Shown in pieces: positions 13,484 through 16,682 of a DNA stretch of 16,682 bases. Under the pieces are notes generated by a model. The model was not told the DNA's origin and ran no database searches. It saw only the letters and a list, made by a program, of their open reading frames with translations. Position numbers and translations under genes: made by a program. The stretch is from Candidatus Poseidoniales archaeon (GTDB taxonomy: Archaea; Thermoplasmatota; Poseidoniia; Poseidoniales; Poseidoniaceae), in assembly GCA_003602535.1 (NCBI GenBank), contig QQSA01000091.1, positions 5,676-22,357 on the forward strand, in the 5' to 3' direction. Position 1 is the first letter of the stretch, and the number at the start of each line of letters is the position of its first letter.

Positions 13484-14251
13484 ATGGATTACGATAGTCA
13501 TACTCTTATCCAACTGAAGACAATGTGTAAAGAACGTGGTCTTCGCGTTAGTGGGAACAAAAATGAAGTTATCATTCGATTGATGGAAGATGACGAATCA
13601 AAATCACCACAACTAGTAGCAGCCGTAAATCCGTATCAACAAATGCAACCAGTAAATCAGATTTTCATAACCAATAATAATTCTAATGCCTCGATATATG
13701 TCGTTGGTATTTTCATTATCCTTTATGGCTTATTTAGAGTTGGTATGGCTGTACTATTCGGTGAATTTAAGCCAGCTCAATCATCCACTGCATTTCTAAT
13801 AGGCATGGGATACATTATGGGAGGTATAATCACTGTTCAGGGATACAAACAGGGATTGTATATGACCATGATTGTCTTAGTTATTTCTGGAATGTTTTCA
13901 ATAATTTATCATGACGAATTTAGCCCACTATCAATGGGAATGGATGGAATATGGCCAATCGAGTTTTCATTAATTTGTTCCGCATCATGCATGCTATTTG
14001 TAGCAATACCTTTACTCGGCCCTGCAGATACCCAATTCAGAGAAGGTGCACCTCCATACTTGTCTGCATTATGGAATGCAGGAAACATGTTTTCTCCTCT
14101 ACCTACTGCCAATCAGGCTGTATCCCAGCCAACTGTCGCTACAAAGACTGTGATTAACTGTCCCGAATGTGACAAGGCAATGAAGGTACCATCAAACTAC
14201 ACTGGTAGTGTAAAATGCCCATCGTGTAAGTCGAAATTCAAGGTTAATTGA
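13484..14251 (+). CDS. SAP-domain / four-helix membrane / zinc-ribbon protein
   Basis: A 255-residue protein with an unusual domain mix. Residues 1-36 match a SAP motif (LIQLKTMCKERGLRVSGNKNEVIIRLM), a helix-turn-helix element that binds DNA or RNA in many proteins. Residues 50-68 are a Gln/Asn-rich linker, followed by four membrane helices at about 71-91, 103-121, 126-143 and 161-178. A linker rich in Ala/Thr/Pro leads to a C-terminal zinc ribbon with C226-x2-C229 and C245-x2-C248 (CPECDKAM, CPSCKSKF). With four helices both termini are on the same, presumably cytoplasmic, side. A role tethering nucleic acid or protein to the membrane is possible but untested; SAP-like segments in archaeal membrane proteins can be simple protein-binding helices. 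It follows the b6f-like operon by 53 nt, lacks a ribosome-binding site, and ends five bp from a convergent gene. Confidence 0.88.
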   Translation: MDYDSHTLIQLKTMCKERGLRVSGNKNEVIIRLMEDDESKSPQLVAAVNPYQQMQPVNQIFITNNNSNASIYVVGIFIILYGLFRVGMAVLFGEFKPAQSSTAFLIGMGYIMGGIITVQGYKQGLYMTMIVLVISGMFSIIYHDEFSPLSMGMDGIWPIEFSLICSASCMLFVAIPLLGPADTQFREGAPPYLSALWNAGNMFSPLPTANQAVSQPTVATKTVINCPECDKAMKVPSNYTGSVKCPSCKSKFKVN

Positions 14252-14256
14252 TTCTA

Positions 14257-14541
14257 TTATTCACTGGGTGGATTTTCTTCTTCCATTCCACGGATCTCAT
14301 AATTTGAAGGGAATAAAGCCACAATTACACCAGCAATTAGAAACCCAAGACCTAATGCGAAATTTTGTATTACGAACAAATACTCTAATGCTAAAACGAC
14401 TAATAGAAGTCCTCCAATATTAGATACCCAAACTAATGTCTTGAAAGTAGATAATGAAACACCTGTTGTATTTGGGCCACGAGAAGGACCAAACTCTCCA
14501 CCGAAACGTTGCGCACCCTCATGCTCTGGTTGTTTACTCAT
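14257..14541 (-). CDS. Small two-helix membrane protein, last gene of the ferredoxin operon
   Basis: A 94-residue protein of no recognised family. A hydrophilic N-terminus rich in Gly/Pro (1-30) precedes two membrane helices at about 34-56 and 60-78 joined by a very short turn, forming a hairpin. A C-terminal acidic tail (ENPPSE) follows. Both termini should be cytoplasmic. ATG 14541 has AGGTGATC four nt upstream and begins only four nt after the ferredoxin stop, so it is clearly in the same operon. A small subunit or assembly factor of a membrane complex is possible, but nothing in the sequence proves it. Confidence 0.8.
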   Translation of the reverse strand: MSKQPEHEGAQRFGGEFGPSRGPNTTGVSLSTFKTLVWVSNIGGLLLVVLALEYLFVIQNFALGLGFLIAGVIVALFPSNYEIRGMEEENPPSE

Positions 14542-14545
14542 TTGA

Positions 14546-14878
14546 TCACCTATCTATCATTGTTATCGCATCAGTTGGACATGCTAAAACACATAGTCTA
14601 CAACCAGTACATGCATCCCTGATAATTTTCGCTTTCCGATTACTAGGGACTTCGAGTAAAGGCGACACCATGTCTTTGAAGTAAAGTTCGATAGCATCAT
14701 CATCACAAACTATTGTGCATTGATCACAACCAATACACAAGTTTTCAGTAACCCAAGCCACAGTACCTTCTCCACCTTTGATCATCGACCTACGTTCACC
14801 TTTCTGTCTGGCAAGCGATATTGCAATTCGCTCAGCTTCTGCTGCACGACGCTTTGCAAGGTCCTCAGGCGAAGTCAT
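14546..14878 (-). CDS. 2[4Fe-4S] ferredoxin
   Basis: A 110-residue electron carrier or small electron-transfer subunit. Two cluster motifs are complete: CIGCDQCTIVC (C48, C51, C54, C58) and CTGCRLCVLACP (C90, C93, C96, C100). The first lacks the usual Pro after its fourth Cys (CDDDAI). About 31 residues separate the motifs, including FKDMVSPLLEVPSNRKAK, an insertion that clostridial-type ferredoxins lack. The N-terminal 40 residues are a basic/acidic helical extension. This layout resembles ferredoxin subunits of larger oxidoreductases. The start overlaps the stop of the membrane protein gene upstream (ATGA), with GAGGTGA four nt before ATG. A link to the HdrD-like protein elsewhere in the window is possible, but the two are in different operons. 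Confidence 0.92.
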   Translation of the reverse strand: MTSPEDLAKRRAAEAERIAISLARQKGERRSMIKGGEGTVAWVTENLCIGCDQCTIVCDDDAIELYFKDMVSPLLEVPSNRKAKIIRDACTGCRLCVLACPTDAITMIDR

Positions 14879-15522
14879 TCATTCACCTCGAGTGGGTGCT
14901 CACCTTCAAACCTCGCAACGGAAAGATTCACCAATAAATCTCCAAGACAATAGAATGCACCAACTAATAATGGAGGATTCCATGCTGTTAGACCGGTCCA
15001 TGGCACATCATTTGCCCAAGTCCAATTTGTCAAGTATGTGCCCCACAATTCCATGAATAATGCCGCCCAAGCCATAGTAGCATAAAGTGCAGGTTGTGGA
15101 CCCCATTTTGTAAATGCAAGTACCAGCAATAATAGAATCAATCCAGAAGTGTCACCACCCGTCCAAACACCGTATATCACGAATGGAACAAATGGCATTA
15201 GCGAATACATCGCTTTCTCAACCGGTAGATATGCAGAAATTCGTCTACCTGCATCGAATAAAAACCAGTGACCTACCGGCACAAACAACGGCATCATACC
15301 TCGTTGATATTCATAGATTAGCCAAACTTCGCTGAAGAATAATTCCATTGGAGTTGCAAATGCTAGTACCGTCATCATCTCTATTCTTTCCTTTCTCTCA
15401 GCTTTGTAAAATAATACCAAGAACAAACCAATACACCAGATGTTTACTGGTAACTCTGCATATTCTGCACTAACATATAGGCCAATTCCAATTGTAAGAG
15501 CGTATAATGCAACTCTTTTCAT
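14875..15522 (-). CDS. Polytopic membrane protein with an internal sequence repeat
   Basis: A 215-residue protein with about six hydrophobic segments and a C-terminal cytoplasmic tail. Two stretches look alike: 60-88 (E-LFFSEVWLIYEYQRGMMPLFVP-GH) and 158-191 (E-LWGTYLTNWTWANDVPWTGL-NPP-GAFY). Each has an acidic residue in a helix, then paired aromatics, a loop with Pro and Gly, and a conserved-looking His or Asn-Pro-Pro. This suggests an ancestral duplication with loops facing one side. Some carotenoid-pathway membrane enzymes use acidic residues and Pro in similar ways, but I cannot place it in a family. It starts eight nt after the saccharopine dehydrogenase-like gene with AGGTGAT four nt before ATG, and overlaps the ferredoxin start, so it is mid-operon. 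Confidence 0.82.
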   Translation of the reverse strand: MKRVALYALTIGIGLYVSAEYAELPVNIWCIGLFLVLFYKAERKERIEMMTVLAFATPMELFFSEVWLIYEYQRGMMPLFVPVGHWFLFDAGRRISAYLPVEKAMYSLMPFVPFVIYGVWTGGDTSGLILLLLVLAFTKWGPQPALYATMAWAALFMELWGTYLTNWTWANDVPWTGLTAWNPPLLVGAFYCLGDLLVNLSVARFEGEHPLEVNE

Positions 15523-15530
15523 GCAATCAC

Positions 15531-16514
15531 CTATTTCTTTTCAATAGAAACCCCTTCAGCACGCATTGTATCGATTATTGATTCAATGACATCATCAGTT
15601 AGGTCTTCAGGTGCATAAATTCCAGGACCTAACATTTCAGGCCGATCGATCCATGCCAAAGCACAGCAAGCAGTAACTAGACCTGTAGTTCTAGCCATAC
15701 TTGAATCTCCATCTTTACCACTATCTTCTACAACCCAGATTTCTTGATTATCACCTGAGACAATTCGAACTTCCATCCAAGTGAATTCACTTCTCGAACT
15801 ATCCATTTTCCAAGCCTCTACTAACTCTTCAGGAGACAGGTCGGAATTCTGATACTTCTGTATGTGTCCTGGCCATCTAACAGTGTATTCACCCATTCTT
15901 TGTGCAGGAATCGATAGCAAAGATCGTAAGCCATCCGTCAAAAAAGCCTCCATCATTCTGCCATTGGCATTTATTGAATGAAGATCTGACATTGCAGGTA
16001 CCTCTGATAATTCACCACTTTCAATTACTCTTGCTGGACGAGTATATTCTGCAATGACATCATGTGGGGAAAAGGGCGCCATGTACGACCATTCCCCATC
16101 GGGCTCACTTGGATTACCTCCGACCTTAATTGTCACATTATCTAGTCTACCAAATTTACGATGTGCCATTGAAACTAACATGTTAGATAATCCAGGTGCA
16201 ATTCCCACATCCCAAAGTATTGAGCTGGACACGCCTTCTAATCCATCGGGTGTATTTTCACTGAATGAAAGATCAACAATTCTCTGCCCTGTATCCTTCA
16301 ACAAATCTGTAGCTTTGTTACCTAGTGAACCAGGTAACATGTTGATGACAATATCTGCAGGACTATGGTCTGCCGCTAATGCATCACCAAGATGAAATGT
16401 AGCATCAGTACTTCTCTGTACGACATCGAAAAGATGAACATCTAATCCAGTAGATACTAATCTTCTAGTGACAAATAGGCCAACTAAACCTCCGCCGAGA
16501 CAATGAATCCTCAT
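15531..16514 (-). CDS. Saccharopine dehydrogenase-like NAD(P)-dependent oxidoreductase
   Basis: A 327-residue protein of the saccharopine dehydrogenase / saccharopine reductase family, whose members oxidise or reduce amino-acid C-N bonds. The Rossmann start is MRIHCLGGGLVG with the glycine loop at 7-12, and D30 ends the second strand, which favours NAD. Family motifs are GIAPGLSNM at 104-112, EVPAMSDLHS near 171-180, TVRWPGH at 211-217, MARTTG at 273-278 and GPGIYAPEDL at 296-305. These match enzymes of the Lys9 / lysine-dehydrogenase branch, but the substrate cannot be read from the sequence; carboxynorspermidine synthase and other relatives share the fold. GGAGGGG precedes ATG. It overlaps the 52-residue gene upstream by four nt and is followed eight nt later by the membrane protein gene. 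Confidence 0.92.
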   Translation of the reverse strand: MRIHCLGGGLVGLFVTRRLVSTGLDVHLFDVVQRSTDATFHLGDALAADHSPADIVINMLPGSLGNKATDLLKDTGQRIVDLSFSENTPDGLEGVSSSILWDVGIAPGLSNMLVSMAHRKFGRLDNVTIKVGGNPSEPDGEWSYMAPFSPHDVIAEYTRPARVIESGELSEVPAMSDLHSINANGRMMEAFLTDGLRSLLSIPAQRMGEYTVRWPGHIQKYQNSDLSPEELVEAWKMDSSRSEFTWMEVRIVSGDNQEIWVVEDSGKDGDSSMARTTGLVTACCALAWIDRPEMLGPGIYAPEDLTDDVIESIIDTMRAEGVSIEKK

Positions 16515-16669
16515 TTGTTCCCCTCCAGTTGCATTTGTGATTCAGCACCCATTGCGAGCATGGATAACTCGGCAACTAAAGCATGCCAACCATGTGCGTG
16601 TTTGCCATATTGTCCACCGACTTTACTGTAGGAATAGAATTCTGCAGAAGGCGAATTTAGATTTTCCAT
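16511..16669 (-). CDS. Small 52-residue protein, first visible gene of the minus-strand operon
   Basis: A short open frame that ends in an ATGA overlap with the saccharopine dehydrogenase-like gene. Its ATG at 16669 follows an excellent ribosome-binding site, AAAGGAGAT. The product is hydrophilic and aromatic at the start (residues 10-21, EFYSYSKVGGQY), then His-rich (KHAHGWHA at 23-30), then a Met/Ala-rich helix at 31-47. No family is recognised and no Cys is present. The three His and the Trp could bind a metal, but this is speculation. The frame has no stop between ATG and the window edge (13 nt), so a longer protein starting outside the window cannot be excluded, although the strong ribosome-binding site argues for this start. 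Confidence 0.72.
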   Translation of the reverse strand: MENLNSPSAEFYSYSKVGGQYGKHAHGWHALVAELSMLAMGAESQMQLEGNK

Positions 16670-16682
16670 ATCTCCTTTCTTA

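Noticed and set aside
1..16682. CRISPR array, insertion sequence or prophage
   Set aside because: No regular repeat-spacer pattern, transposase, terminal repeat or phage gene was seen.

Overview
The window looks like part of a euryarchaeal chromosome of the Thermoplasmatota / marine group II-III (Poseidoniales-like) type. The reasons are an archaeal RNA polymerase pair rpoH-rpoB, an rpoB that is not split at the usual B''/B' junction, an FtsZ-family GTPase, a probable archaeal RNase P protein and a tRNA-Lys without an encoded CCA. Many acidic membrane proteins fit this too. No marker gene fixes the taxon, so the assignment is an inference. Genes inside operons mostly start 3-6 nt after a GGTGA ribosome-binding core; first genes often lack one and are probably leaderless.

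Layout. Positions 1-2506 (minus): tRNA-Lys(UUU), rpoH with an unusual N-terminal extension, and the first 582 codons of rpoB, which runs off the left edge. 2669-4033 (plus): a methyltransferase fused to a biotin-protein ligase. 4030-4808 (minus): a small two-helix membrane protein and a putative RNase P protein (Pop5/Rnp2-like). 4846-6231 (plus): a polytopic membrane protein with a very acidic tail. 6223-7483 (minus): a TPR protein followed by a divergent FtsZ-family GTPase.

7638-13430 (plus) is the most interesting part. Five tightly packed genes encode a membrane-anchored secreted protein with a CxCH motif, a two-helix membrane protein, a Tat-exported Rieske protein, a cytochrome b6-type cytochrome b, and a 934-residue protein. 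The last joins a b6f subunit-IV-like domain to an extracytoplasmic domain and a cytoplasmic HdrD-like module with two [4Fe-4S] ferredoxin motifs and two CCG domains. The cytochrome b has a Cys at the position that binds heme c_n (c_i) in cytochrome b6f. I read this as a b6f-like quinol:acceptor complex in which a heterodisulfide-reductase-type module is covalently attached on the cytoplasmic face. The first gene could fill the cytochrome f/c1 role.

13484-14251 (plus): a SAP domain / four-helix membrane / zinc-ribbon protein. 14257-16669 (minus): a compact operon of a 52-residue protein, a saccharopine dehydrogenase-like oxidoreductase, a polytopic membrane protein with an internal repeat, a 2[4Fe-4S] ferredoxin and a two-helix membrane protein; its promoter lies outside the window. 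No mobile element, CRISPR array, rRNA or prophage sign was seen. No stretch over 300 bases lacks a gene.
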